NCBI RefSeq assembly: GCF_900111375.1
Contig: NZ_FOHB01000003.1
Location: 372,001-436,000, forward strand
DNA from: Pedococcus cremeus
GTDB taxonomy: Bacteria > Actinomycetota > Actinomycetes > Actinomycetales > Dermatophilaceae
Length of the DNA: 64,000 bases
Reading direction: 5' to 3'
Part shown: piece after piece, positions 36,969 through 44,776 of the stretch
Layout: each line of letters begins with the position of its first letter
Position numbering within the stretch: position 1 is the stretch's first letter
The notes under the pieces: generated by a model
Database searches by the model: none
Seen by the model: only the letters and a program-made list of their open reading frames with translations
Told to the model about the DNA's origin: nothing
Translations under genes and position numbers: made by a program

Positions 36969-38198
36969 GTGGGCTACACGGAGACCGACCGGGAACGCTG
37001 GGTGCGCGAGGACCCGGTGCACAAGCGCGCCGACCGCGACGACTTCGCGCGTGACCGGGCTCGGCTGGTGCACTCGGCGAGCCTGCGCCGCCTGTCGTCC
37101 AAGACCCAGGTCGTGCAGCCCGGCGACGACGACTTCGTGCGCAACCGGCTCACCCACTCCCTCGAGGTGGCGCAGATCGGCCGGGAGTTCGGCGCCGCGC
37201 TCGGCTGCAGCGGTGACGTGGTCGACACCGCCTGCCTGGCGCACGACCTCGGCCACCCGCCCTTCGGTCACAACGGCGAACAGGTACTCGACGAGATCGC
37301 CTCTGCCATAGGGGGATTCGAGGGCAACGCCCAGACGCTGCGGCTGTTGACCCGGCTCGAGGCCAAGCGGGTGCACCCCGACGGGCGCCCCGCAGGGCTG
37401 AACCTGACCCGCGCCAGTCTGGACGCCGCCACCAAGTACCCCTGGCAGCGCGGCGAGGGCCCCGACGGCACACGGAAGTTCGGGGTCTACGCGGAGGACC
37501 TGGAGGTCTTCGAGTGGTTTCGCGACGGAGTCCCGACCGGTCGGCGGTGCCTGGAGGCCGAGGTCATGGACTGGTCCGACGACGTCGCGTACTCGGTGCA
37601 CGACGTCGAGGACGCCGTGGCCTCCGGTCGGCTCGACCTCCGCAGGCTGCGCGACTTCTCCGACGTCGAGCAGGTGCTGGCGATGGCAGGGGGCCTGTAT
37701 GCCGCCGACCTCGGCGTCGACGCGCTCGGTGCGGCGCTCGAGCGGGTGCTCGCCACCGGCGCCGTGCCCACGTCCTACGACGGCTCGCGGCGCGACCTGG
37801 CTGCGCTCAAGGACATGACGTCGCGGCTCATCGGACGGTTCGTGCTCGCCGTCGAGGTGGCCACCCGGGAGCGTCACGGTGACGGGGACCTCACGCGGTA
37901 TGCCGCGGACCTCGTCGTGCCCGACGAGACCCGCGCCGAGGTGGCGGTGCTCAAGGCCGTCGCGGCGCACTTCGTCATGTACGCCGAGGAGCGCGTCGAG
38001 GTGATGTCCGGCCAGCGAGCCGTGGTCAGGGACGTCGTGGCGGCCTACCGGGAGGCGCCGGCCGAGCGGCTCGACCTCGACCTGCTCGCCGACTGGAAGG
38101 CCGTGGACTCCGAGGCCGCGGCCCTGCGGGTGATCGTCGACCAGGTGGCCTCACTGACCGACGTGCGGGCCCTCTCCCTGCACCGGCGTTGGTGCTGA
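36969..38198 (+). CDS. dgt: Deoxyguanosinetriphosphate triphosphohydrolase-like protein
   Basis: HD-domain dNTPase, 409 residues from GTG 36969. Metal ligands H63 (NRLTHSLEVAQ) and H92-D93 (CLAHDLGHPPFGHNGE) plus a later Asp (DWSDDVAYSVHD) are present. A TAGAGT hexamer ends 7 nt upstream of the start, implying a leaderless transcript. Dgt commonly precedes dnaG in actinobacteria; here two antiparallel genes lie between them. Its last 48 nt overlap the 3' end of the YrdB gene on the other strand. Confidence 0.9.
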   Translation: MGYTETDRERWVREDPVHKRADRDDFARDRARLVHSASLRRLSSKTQVVQPGDDDFVRNRLTHSLEVAQIGREFGAALGCSGDVVDTACLAHDLGHPPFGHNGEQVLDEIASAIGGFEGNAQTLRLLTRLEAKRVHPDGRPAGLNLTRASLDAATKYPWQRGEGPDGTRKFGVYAEDLEVFEWFRDGVPTGRRCLEAEVMDWSDDVAYSVHDVEDAVASGRLDLRRLRDFSDVEQVLAMAGGLYAADLGVDALGAALERVLATGAVPTSYDGSRRDLAALKDMTSRLIGRFVLAVEVATRERHGDGDLTRYAADLVVPDETRAEVAVLKAVAAHFVMYAEERVEVMSGQRAVVRDVVAAYREAPAERLDLDLLADWKAVDSEAAALRVIVDQVASLTDVRALSLHRRWC

Positions 38199-38597
38199 GG
38201 CCGGGGGAGCAGCACCCCGGTAGCCGGTGGCCCTGAGGACGAGCTTGGTCGCGGCGAACCCCCCGACGAGGGCCACGCCCCACCAGGGGTGGCCGACGGC
38301 CGCCAGGCAGACGCCCCCCACCGCGAACCACGCCAGCATGAAGGCGGCCAAGGGCGTTCCCTGGAGGCGGCTCGCGGCTCTCGGGGCGGCGAAACGCCCC
38401 CACAGCGCTGCCATGACGGACACCGCCACGACGGCCACGACAACCCCCAGCACACCGCCCAGACTGACCGACCACCAGGCGACGGCGACCAGGCCGAGCA
38501 CCTCGGCGACGAAGACGACGGCCAGGAGGAGCATCTGCACCGGGGTCACCGGTGTCGAGGCCGGGGCGGTCGGTGCGGGCGGGTCCACGTGTGCCAC
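38151..38597 (-). CDS. YrdB-family (DUF2568) membrane protein
   Basis: 148 residues from GTG 38597. After a Pro/Thr-rich N-terminus come four hydrophobic helices (MLLLAVVFVAEVLGLVAVAWW, VLGVVVAVVAVSVMAALWG, FMLAWFAVGGVCLAAVG, WWGVALVGGFAATKLVL). FAAPRAASRLQG between helices 2 and 3 is typical of the YrdB family, of unknown function. It overlaps the end of dgt tail to tail. Confidence 0.75.
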   Translation of the reverse strand: MAHVDPPAPTAPASTPVTPVQMLLLAVVFVAEVLGLVAVAWWSVSLGGVLGVVVAVVAVSVMAALWGRFAAPRAASRLQGTPLAAFMLAWFAVGGVCLAAVGHPWWGVALVGGFAATKLVLRATGYRGAAPPASAPTPVQGEGPHVGQ

Positions 38598-38727
38598 GGC
38601 CCCGATCGTAGGACGCGATGCCGTGGAGTCCCGAGAATTTTCAGCGCCATGGTTCGACACTGCCCAGGCCGGCGCCCAGACGACATGCCGCAGGCCCCGC
38701 CGGTGGTCGGCGGGGTGTGGGGCGGGG

Positions 38728-40053
38728 TCACGCTGGCTCGGTTGCGGTGTTGCTGGCCGCCCGGCGGGCGAGAAGGTCGTCGTAGGAGCCGCGGGTGAGG
38801 TCCCACTCGACTCGTTCCCCGAAGGGTCCCTTCACGACCCGGCCGGCCAGGCGGCGGGTGTGGACGATGGTGTGGTGCCGCTCGCAGAGCAGCGCCCCGT
38901 TGTCCAAGTCCGACGGCCCGAGGTCTGCCCAGTGCACGAGGTGGTGCGCGTCGGTCCACTGCGGGGGTGCCCCGCACCCGGGGTACGTGCAGCCGCCGTC
39001 GCGCAGCCAGAGGCGCTTGGTCTGGGCGTCGGTGAAGAAGCGTTTCTCGACGCCCCAGTCCATGACCTCGCCGTCGGAGCCGAGGACGATCGGGATGACC
39101 GAGCCGTCGCAGCACAGCCGCCGCACCGTCTCGGGGGCCAGGTGGGTGCCCGCGTCCAGGCCGCCCAGGGTCGTGGCCGCCCCGAGCCGGTCACGCAAGT
39201 CCTCGTAGCTCATGGTCAGCAGCAGGGTGGTCTTGTTGGTCTTGCCGACCTCGTCACCGGCCGCCACCGCCCGACGCACCAGGGAGATGAGGGCATCACC
39301 ACGGCGTCGGTCGCTGGACCGGAGGTCGCGTTCCCCGTCGACCGGCTTCGGCGCGGACAGCGGCCCAAGGGCCGCTTCGAGGGCCGCCTTGCCTTCGACG
39401 TCGAGGGTGAGCCGGTACTCGAAGGTGCTGGCGCCGGTGTCGGTCGGCTGGGAGAGCCGGATGAAGGACTTGCCCATGTTCTGCTGGTCCTGGAGCACGT
39501 CCTGGCGCCCGTACTTGGCGATCAGCCCGTCGCGCAGCAGCCGGCACCCGGACGGGCCGTGCTGCTCGGCCATCCCGATCAGCCCCTCGAGCACGTGGGG
39601 CTCGGCGCCGTCCGCCAGGAGGGGGCGCAGCTTGTCGGCCTCGGACACCACCACCGCCGCGGACCGCACCGGCAGGCGGCCGGACTCGACCGCTTCCCTG
39701 ACGGGTGCGTTGACGCGCTTGCCGAACGCGGTGGCCACCGACACGATCGCCGCCGCGCCACCGGCGATGGTCGACGGGGCATGGCAGCGGACCCACTGGG
39801 CGGTCGTCATCGCCGCCGACCCGCCGGAGTCCTCGCCGCGGTTCATCGCCTCCCGCAGCACCGCCACCCGGCCGGCGTCACACGCCATGCCGAGCGCGTC
39901 GACCTCCCTCATGAGACCGGACAGGCCCTCCGGGCCGCCGCCGGACGGGGTCTGCCACAGGACGGACCCGAGCACAGCCAGCGACGAGCGGGCAGCCGCG
40001 AGCCGCTCGCGGTGCTCCGCCAGGCTCAGCCCCTGTGCCGGGTTCCCCTCCAT
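38728..40053 (-). CDS. DUF222 / HNH endonuclease-signature protein (13E12-type)
   Basis: 441 residues from ATG 40053. The N-terminal ~300 residues are the helical DUF222 domain; the C-terminus carries the HNH motif (CTYPGCGAPPQWTDAHHLVHW then DNGALLCERHHTIVH), including the two zinc Cys and catalytic His. Such 13E12-repeat proteins occur in many copies in actinobacterial genomes and may be mobile, but no inverted repeats or target duplication are visible here. A TACGGT hexamer 7 nt before the ATG suggests a leaderless promoter. It faces away from dnaG. Confidence 0.88.
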   Translation of the reverse strand: MEGNPAQGLSLAEHRERLAAARSSLAVLGSVLWQTPSGGGPEGLSGLMREVDALGMACDAGRVAVLREAMNRGEDSGGSAAMTTAQWVRCHAPSTIAGGAAAIVSVATAFGKRVNAPVREAVESGRLPVRSAAVVVSEADKLRPLLADGAEPHVLEGLIGMAEQHGPSGCRLLRDGLIAKYGRQDVLQDQQNMGKSFIRLSQPTDTGASTFEYRLTLDVEGKAALEAALGPLSAPKPVDGERDLRSSDRRRGDALISLVRRAVAAGDEVGKTNKTTLLLTMSYEDLRDRLGAATTLGGLDAGTHLAPETVRRLCCDGSVIPIVLGSDGEVMDWGVEKRFFTDAQTKRLWLRDGGCTYPGCGAPPQWTDAHHLVHWADLGPSDLDNGALLCERHHTIVHTRRLAGRVVKGPFGERVEWDLTRGSYDDLLARRAASNTATEPA

Positions 40054-40326
40054 GACCACCACCGTAGGGGTGACCACCGACAGCCCAACTCTGGCGCCAG
40101 TCAACGGAAAGCGTTGCAGCACAGCCGAGTTCACGGCATACACAGAACGAAACCACAAGCCGAAGACCACGGCCAGTGGGCGGTGTGACCCCGCACGCTG
40201 CCCTGTGGACGACCGCACCGGGCCGTCCCAACGGGCGGCTGCCGCCACGCGGCATACCGGCTCGGGTGGAGCCTCGCGCGGCTGTCGGACGTCACCACCT
40301 AGACTCGAGCCCGACAAGGAGGACAC

Positions 40327-42264
40327 GTGGCGGGTCGGATCAAGGCCGACGACATCGCGCTCGTGAAAGAGCGCTCGTCGATCGAGGACGTGGTGCGCGA
40401 GCACGTCACCCTGCGCCCGGCCGGCCCGGGGTCGATGAAGGGGCTGTGCCCGTTCCACGACGAGAAGACGCCGTCCTTCAACATCCGCCCGGTGGTGGGC
40501 GCCTGGCACTGCTTCGGCTGCGGCGAGGGTGGCGACGTCATCTCCTTCGTCCAGAAGGTGGAGCACCTGACCTTCGCCGAGGCGGTCGAACGGCTCGCGC
40601 AGAAGCTCGGCATGGAGCTGACCTACGAGGACGGCGGCCGGCCCCGCGACGGAGAGTCCCTCGGGCGCCGCTCGCGCCTCATCGAGGCGCACCGGGTGGC
40701 GCAGGAGTTCTACGCGCACGCCCTGCTCAACCTGCCCGAGGCCCGCGCCGGTCGCGACTTCCTGCGCGCCCGGGGCTTCGACAGCGGTGCCGCGCAGCGT
40801 TTCGGGGTCGGGTTCGCGCCGCGGGGCGGCGAGGAGCTGACGCGCCACCTGCGCTCCAAGGGGTTCACCGAGGAGGAGTTGACCCTCAGTGGGCTCTCCG
40901 GGCGGGGCAGCCGCGGCCTCTACGACCGCTTCCGCGGGCGGCTCGTCTGGCCGATCCGCGACATCACCGGCGACACGGTCGGCTTCGGTGCGCGGCGGCT
41001 GTTCGACGACGACCGGATCGCCGCGAAGTACCTCAACACCTCCGAGACGCCGATCTACAAGAAGTCGACCGTGCTCTACGGCCTCGACGCCGCCAAGAAG
41101 GCCATCGCGTCCGAGCGCAAGGCGGTGGTCGTCGAGGGCTACACCGACGTCATGGCGTGCCACCTCGCCGGCGTCGAGGGCGCGGTGGCCACCTGTGGCA
41201 CCGCGTTCGGGGTCGACCACATCAAGGTGCTGCGGCGGATCATGCGCGACGAGGCGGACCTCGCCCCGGCGCGGGTGGTCTTCACCTTCGACGGCGACGC
41301 TGCCGGCCAGAAGGCGGCCATGCGCGCCTTCGCCGAGGACCAGCGGTGGGCGTCGCAGTCGTTCGTCGCCGTCGCAGCCGACGGCATGGACCCGTGCGAC
41401 CTGCGCCTGGCCAAGGGCGACGCCGCGGTGCGCAACCTCGTCGACGACGCCATGCCGATGTTCGAGTTCGCGGTGCGCACGACCCTGAGGCGGTTCGACC
41501 TGGCCAACGCGGAGGGACGCGTGCAGGGCATGCGCGCGGCCGCCCCGATCGTGGCCAACATCCGCGACACCTCCATGCGCCCGGAGTACACCCGCACGGT
41601 GGCCGGCTGGATCGGCGTCGAGGTCGAGCAGATGCAGGCCGAGGTCGCCCGCGCCGGCCGGATGGCCGCGCGTGACGCCAAGGCCGAGTCCGCCGCGCAG
41701 CAGCACCGCGTCGACACCGAGGCAGTGCCCGAGCCGTCGGTCGAGGAGGCGCGGGCCTTCATGCCCACCCCCGACCTTCGTGACCCGGTCATCTTCGCCG
41801 AGCGCCAGCTGCTGCAGTGCCTGCTCCAGTTCCCCGGGTGCTTCCAGCCGCAGGACGTCGACGCGATCGAGCCCGACTCGTTCGGGGCGCCGGCCCACCG
41901 AGCCGTCTTCGACGGCATCCGCGCCGCCGGCGGGATCCAGCCGGGGCTGTCCGAGGCCACCTGGGCCGCCAAGGTGACCGAGGCCGCGCCGCTGGCGGTC
42001 CGCCCGCTGGTCTCCGAGCTCGCCGTGGCGCCGCTGCCCACCCGGTTCGACAAGGCGACCGGCCTGCCCGAGCGCCGCTACACCACGGCCCTGCTCGTCC
42101 GCGTCCAGGAGATCTCCCTGACCCGCAGGATCGCCGACGCCATGTCGGCCATGCGGCGGATGGCCGCCGACCCGCACAGCGACCCCGCGCAGTCGCGCGC
42201 GCTGAGCGGCGAGCTGCAGACCCTCCAGCGCGAGCTGGCCGGTCTGCGCGAGCGGGTCTCCTGA
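40327..42264 (+). CDS. dnaG: DNA primase
   Basis: Synthesises RNA primers at the replication fork. 645 residues; GTG 40327 has AAGGAGG (40316-40322) 4 nt upstream. CHC2 zinc finger: C41-P-F-H44 and C62-x2-C65. The catalytic Toprim domain contains VVVEGYTDVMA and FTFDGDAAGQKA. The C-terminal ~150 residues form the DnaB-interacting helical domain (RQLLQCLLQFPGCF ...). The 273 bp upstream spacer is shared with the DUF222-HNH gene and carries two of the CGGCATAC octamers (40135, 40251). Confidence 0.96.
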   Translation: MAGRIKADDIALVKERSSIEDVVREHVTLRPAGPGSMKGLCPFHDEKTPSFNIRPVVGAWHCFGCGEGGDVISFVQKVEHLTFAEAVERLAQKLGMELTYEDGGRPRDGESLGRRSRLIEAHRVAQEFYAHALLNLPEARAGRDFLRARGFDSGAAQRFGVGFAPRGGEELTRHLRSKGFTEEELTLSGLSGRGSRGLYDRFRGRLVWPIRDITGDTVGFGARRLFDDDRIAAKYLNTSETPIYKKSTVLYGLDAAKKAIASERKAVVVEGYTDVMACHLAGVEGAVATCGTAFGVDHIKVLRRIMRDEADLAPARVVFTFDGDAAGQKAAMRAFAEDQRWASQSFVAVAADGMDPCDLRLAKGDAAVRNLVDDAMPMFEFAVRTTLRRFDLANAEGRVQGMRAAAPIVANIRDTSMRPEYTRTVAGWIGVEVEQMQAEVARAGRMAARDAKAESAAQQHRVDTEAVPEPSVEEARAFMPTPDLRDPVIFAERQLLQCLLQFPGCFQPQDVDAIEPDSFGAPAHRAVFDGIRAAGGIQPGLSEATWAAKVTEAAPLAVRPLVSELAVAPLPTRFDKATGLPERRYTTALLVRVQEISLTRRIADAMSAMRRMAADPHSDPAQSRALSGELQTLQRELAGLRERVS

Positions 42265-42788
42265 TGGCGTGGTCGCTGCGGCGGGAACGCGCCGACAAGG
42301 TGCCGAAGGAGGCCCGCGACGCGCTCTCGCTCGGCCGCGGCGAGCGCCTGCTCACCTGGGCCCGTGACGACACCACCGGCGCGGTGGTGGTCGCGAGCAA
42401 CCACCGCCTGTATGCCGTGAGCCCGGCCGGCGAGGTCGTGCTCGACCGCCCGTGGCACCTCGTCGACGCCGGGTCGTGGTCGCACGACGCCTTCCTCCTC
42501 ACCGTCACCTGGGTCGACCGGCAGCGGCCGGCCCAGTGGGTGCTCAAGGAGGCCACCCTGCTGCCGGAGACGCTGCGGGAGCGGGTGCAGGCCTCGGTGG
42601 TCATCGCGCAGAAGGTCGACCTGGGGGAGCGGCGCAGTGCCCGGGTCGTGATCCGCCAGGACCTCGCCTCCGGTGAGCTCGTCGAGCAGGTGGTGCTCGG
42701 CCGCGGCGTGCGCCCCGGCGACCCCGGCGTCGAGGAGGCGACCGGGACAGCGCTGGTCGACCTCAAGGAGCAGGTCGGCCTGGCCTGA
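42264..42788 (+). CDS. Conserved protein downstream of dnaG, function unknown
   Basis: 174 residues; its ATG shares one base with the dnaG stop (TGATG), so it is translationally coupled to primase. The N-terminus is basic (AWSLRRERADKVPKEARDALSLGRGERLL), followed by beta-rich sequence resembling a PH-like fold (TWARDDTTGAVVVASNHRLYAVSPAGEVV, VTWVDRQRPAQWVLKEA), then a charged helix and strand. I do not recognise a named family. Context suggests housekeeping, perhaps linked to replication by coupling only. Confidence 0.7.
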   Translation: MAWSLRRERADKVPKEARDALSLGRGERLLTWARDDTTGAVVVASNHRLYAVSPAGEVVLDRPWHLVDAGSWSHDAFLLTVTWVDRQRPAQWVLKEATLLPETLRERVQASVVIAQKVDLGERRSARVVIRQDLASGELVEQVVLGRGVRPGDPGVEEATGTALVDLKEQVGLA

Positions 42789-42826
42789 GGGGACTCCCTT
42801 CGGGGCCGACCCGGGTGGCGACGCGC

Positions 42827-42895
42827 CGTCGACACGGGGGAATCGGCCCTTCGCGTGACCCCCGAGGGCGGTCTGCCAGCGCGTCGACACGGGGG
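42827..42895. repeat. 14 bp direct repeats before tRNA-Asn
   Basis: CGTCGACACGGGGG occurs at 42827-42840 and again at 42882-42895, 55 bp apart, in the spacer before the tRNA gene. They are not copies of the tRNA 3' end, so they are not att sites of a tRNA-targeted element. Function unknown. Confidence 0.7.
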
Positions 42896-42908
42896 GACCA
42901 GCCCGTTT

Positions 42909-42937
42909 TCTGACGCGGGCACAACCTTTGCTATGGT
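42909..42937 (+). promoter_or_regulatory. tRNA-Asn promoter
   Basis: TCTGAC (42909-42914), a 17 bp spacer and TATGGT (42932-42937) form a plausible promoter 50 nt upstream of the tRNA. Confidence 0.45.
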
Positions 42938-42986
42938 TGCGCAGCGCCATCGCGGCGGGCCGGAAACGGTCGCACCTGATGACCAT

Positions 42987-43062
42987 TCCCCTGTAGCTCA
43001 ATTGGCAGAGCAGCCGGCTGTTAACCGGCAGGTTGTTGGTTCGAGTCCAACCGGGGGAGCCA
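42987..43062 (+). tRNA. tRNA-Asn (anticodon GTT)
   Basis: Acceptor arm TCCCCTG (42987-42993) pairs with CGGGGGA (43052-43058), with discriminator G and encoded CCA (43060-43062). The anticodon stem GCCGG/CCGGC encloses the loop CTGTTAA with anticodon GTT at 43020-43022, and the T-loop is GGTTCGAGTCC. Sequence through CCA is 76 nt. Confidence 0.97.
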
Positions 43063-43068
43063 CGACGA

Positions 43069-43101
43069 AAGGCCCGGATCCCGCACAGGGATCCGGGCCT
43101 T
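43069..43101. terminator. Bidirectional terminator between tRNA-Asn and gluD
   Basis: AAGGCCCGGATCCC (43069-43082) and GGGATCCGGGCCTT (43088-43101) are perfect 14 bp arms around a 5 nt loop. It lies between the tRNA and the end of the minus-strand glu operon, flanked by short A and T runs on both sides, so it can act in both directions. Confidence 0.85.
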
Positions 43102-43127
43102 CTCGCTCACCGGTGGGCGCAGAACCG

Positions 43128-44027
43128 TCAGCCGCTCCAGCCGCCGATGCCGCCCGTCGGGACCGGCTCGACGTCACCGCCGGTGGGTGCCGTCGCGACA
43201 CCGGGGAGGGTCGTGCGGCCGCGCCGGCTGAGCCGCTGCTCCGCCTGCCGGGCCAGCACGGTCATCAGGTAGTTCATGGTGATGAACAGGACAGCCGCCA
43301 CGATGTACGCCGGCACGGTGTTGGCGTAGGCCGAACCGAGCGTCTTCGACCAGGTGAGCAGCTCGAGGTAGGTGATGGCGTACCCCAGAGCCGAGTCCTT
43401 CAGGACGACGACCATCTGGCCGATGAGGGCCGGGAGCATCGCGGTGAGGGCCTGCGGGAGCTCGATGCTGCGGAGCACCTGGCTCGGTGTCAGGCCGATC
43501 GACACGCCCGCCTCCGACTGGCCGCGCGGGAGCGAGTAGACGCCGGAGCGGACCAGCTCGGCCACGACGGACCCGTTGTAGAGCGTGAGGCCGGTGACGA
43601 CCGCGGCCAGCGGGTTGAGCTCGCTGTTGAACACGTTGTTCTGCGCGTAGACCCCGAAGAAGAAGATCATCATGATCAGCACCGGGACGGCCCGGAAGAA
43701 CTCCACCACGACGCCGGAGACCCAGCGGACCGCAGTGACGTGCGACAGGCGCCCCATGCCGAAGACGATGCCGAAGATGCCGGCGAGCACCATCGAGATC
43801 AGGGCGGCCTTGAAGGTGCCCCAGATGCCGGGCAGCAGGTACTGCGTCCACGCCTCAGCAGTGAAGAAGGGCGTCCACAGGTCCTTCTGGAGCTGGCCCG
43901 CGGCGGACATCTTGCGCAGCACCAGGAAGAGCACCCCGACCGCGATCACGAGGCCCAGCAGGGCCAGCAGGGCGTGCCGACGCCGGGCCCTGGGCCCCGG
44001 GGCGTCGAACAGGACGGAGGTGCTCAT
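43128..44027 (-). CDS. gluD: Glutamate ABC transporter permease GluD
   Basis: 299 residues from ATG 44027, overlapping gluC by 4 nt. HisM-type polar amino acid permease with helices from HALLALLGLVIAVGVLFLVL and the family EAA-loop region GVSIGLTPSQVLRSIELPQAL. Membrane channel with GluC for glutamate uptake, by analogy with Corynebacterium gluABCD gene order. The C-terminal ~40 residues are Gly/Pro-rich and variable. Confidence 0.88.
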   Translation of the reverse strand: MSTSVLFDAPGPRARRRHALLALLGLVIAVGVLFLVLRKMSAAGQLQKDLWTPFFTAEAWTQYLLPGIWGTFKAALISMVLAGIFGIVFGMGRLSHVTAVRWVSGVVVEFFRAVPVLIMMIFFFGVYAQNNVFNSELNPLAAVVTGLTLYNGSVVAELVRSGVYSLPRGQSEAGVSIGLTPSQVLRSIELPQALTAMLPALIGQMVVVLKDSALGYAITYLELLTWSKTLGSAYANTVPAYIVAAVLFITMNYLMTVLARQAEQRLSRRGRTTLPGVATAPTGGDVEPVPTGGIGGWSG

Positions 44028-44686
44028 CGCTTCACCACCAGTCGTCGCGACATGCTGGTGAACAGCAGGCCCAGGGGCAGGGTCAGGATCACGAATCCGA
44101 GGGCGAAGATCAGGAAGATGCCGATGGAGCTGCCCTGGTTCTCGACCGTCTCGCTCATCAGCCCGGCGGCCTCCTGGTTGCCGATGACGGCGGCGACGGT
44201 GGTGTTCTTGATCAGCGCGATCAGCGTGGAGCCGAGCGGCGCGATGGCCCCCCGGAACGCCTGGGGCAGGATCACCTGGCTCATCGTCTGGCCGAAGGTC
44301 AGCCCCATCGCGCGGGCCGCCTCGGCCTGGCCGGCCGGCACGGTGTTCACACCGCTGCGCAGCGCCTCGCAGACGAACGCCGCGTGGTAGACGGAGAGCA
44401 TCACCACGGCCCAGCGGAAGTTGTTGTCGTTGATCGAGCTCGGCGCGAGGTTGATCCCGAGGGTGTACGTGGCGCCGAGGATGCCGAACACCATGAGCAG
44501 CGTCAGCGGCGTGTTGCGGAACGTGTTGACGTACCACGTGCCGAGCATCTGCAGGACGCGCACGGGGGAGACGCGCATGACGGCGATGATCGTCCCGAGG
44601 ACCAGCGCCCCGACGGCGGAGAACAGCGCCAGCTGGATGGTCAGCCAGAACGCGCTCAGGACGGCGGCGAAACTCAAGTCACCCAT
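44024..44686 (-). CDS. gluC: Glutamate ABC transporter permease GluC
   Basis: 220 residues. Typical amino acid permease: STIQLALFSAVGALVLGTIIAV-like first helix, FRNTPLTLLMVF, and the ATPase-contact EAA loop (GQAEAARAMGLTFGQTMSQVILPQAFR). Forms the heterodimeric channel with GluD. It lies downstream of a strong hairpin in the gluB-gluC spacer that may set its expression below that of the binding protein. Confidence 0.88.
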   Translation of the reverse strand: MGDLSFAAVLSAFWLTIQLALFSAVGALVLGTIIAVMRVSPVRVLQMLGTWYVNTFRNTPLTLLMVFGILGATYTLGINLAPSSINDNNFRWAVVMLSVYHAAFVCEALRSGVNTVPAGQAEAARAMGLTFGQTMSQVILPQAFRGAIAPLGSTLIALIKNTTVAAVIGNQEAAGLMSETVENQGSSIGIFLIFALGFVILTLPLGLLFTSMSRRLVVKR

Positions 44687-44719
44687 GGAAAGCCCTTCTG
44701 TGGGTGGGGAACGGTGCGG

Positions 44720-44760
44720 ACGGTATGCCGCCCCGCTGGCTCAGCGGGGCGGCATACCGT
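44720..44760 (-). terminator. 18 bp perfect hairpin between gluB and gluC
   Basis: Arms 44720-44737 and 44743-44760 are perfect inverted repeats with a 5 nt loop GGCTC; each arm contains one CGGCATAC octamer. Lying inside the operon (gluB stop at 44777, gluC start at 44686), it probably acts as a partial terminator or mRNA 3'-end stabiliser rather than an operon end. Confidence 0.75.
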
Positions 44761-44776
44761 GCGTCTGCTGCTCGGG

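Noticed and set aside
38728-42177. A 1149-residue minus-strand open frame spanning dnaG
   Set aside because: The region opposite dnaG is a GC-skew shadow. Only 38728-40053 has recognisable domains (DUF222-HNH).
42960-43110. Integrated element or att site at tRNA-Asn
   Set aside because: No integrase gene and no duplicate of the tRNA 3' end in the window; a glutamate transporter operon follows directly.
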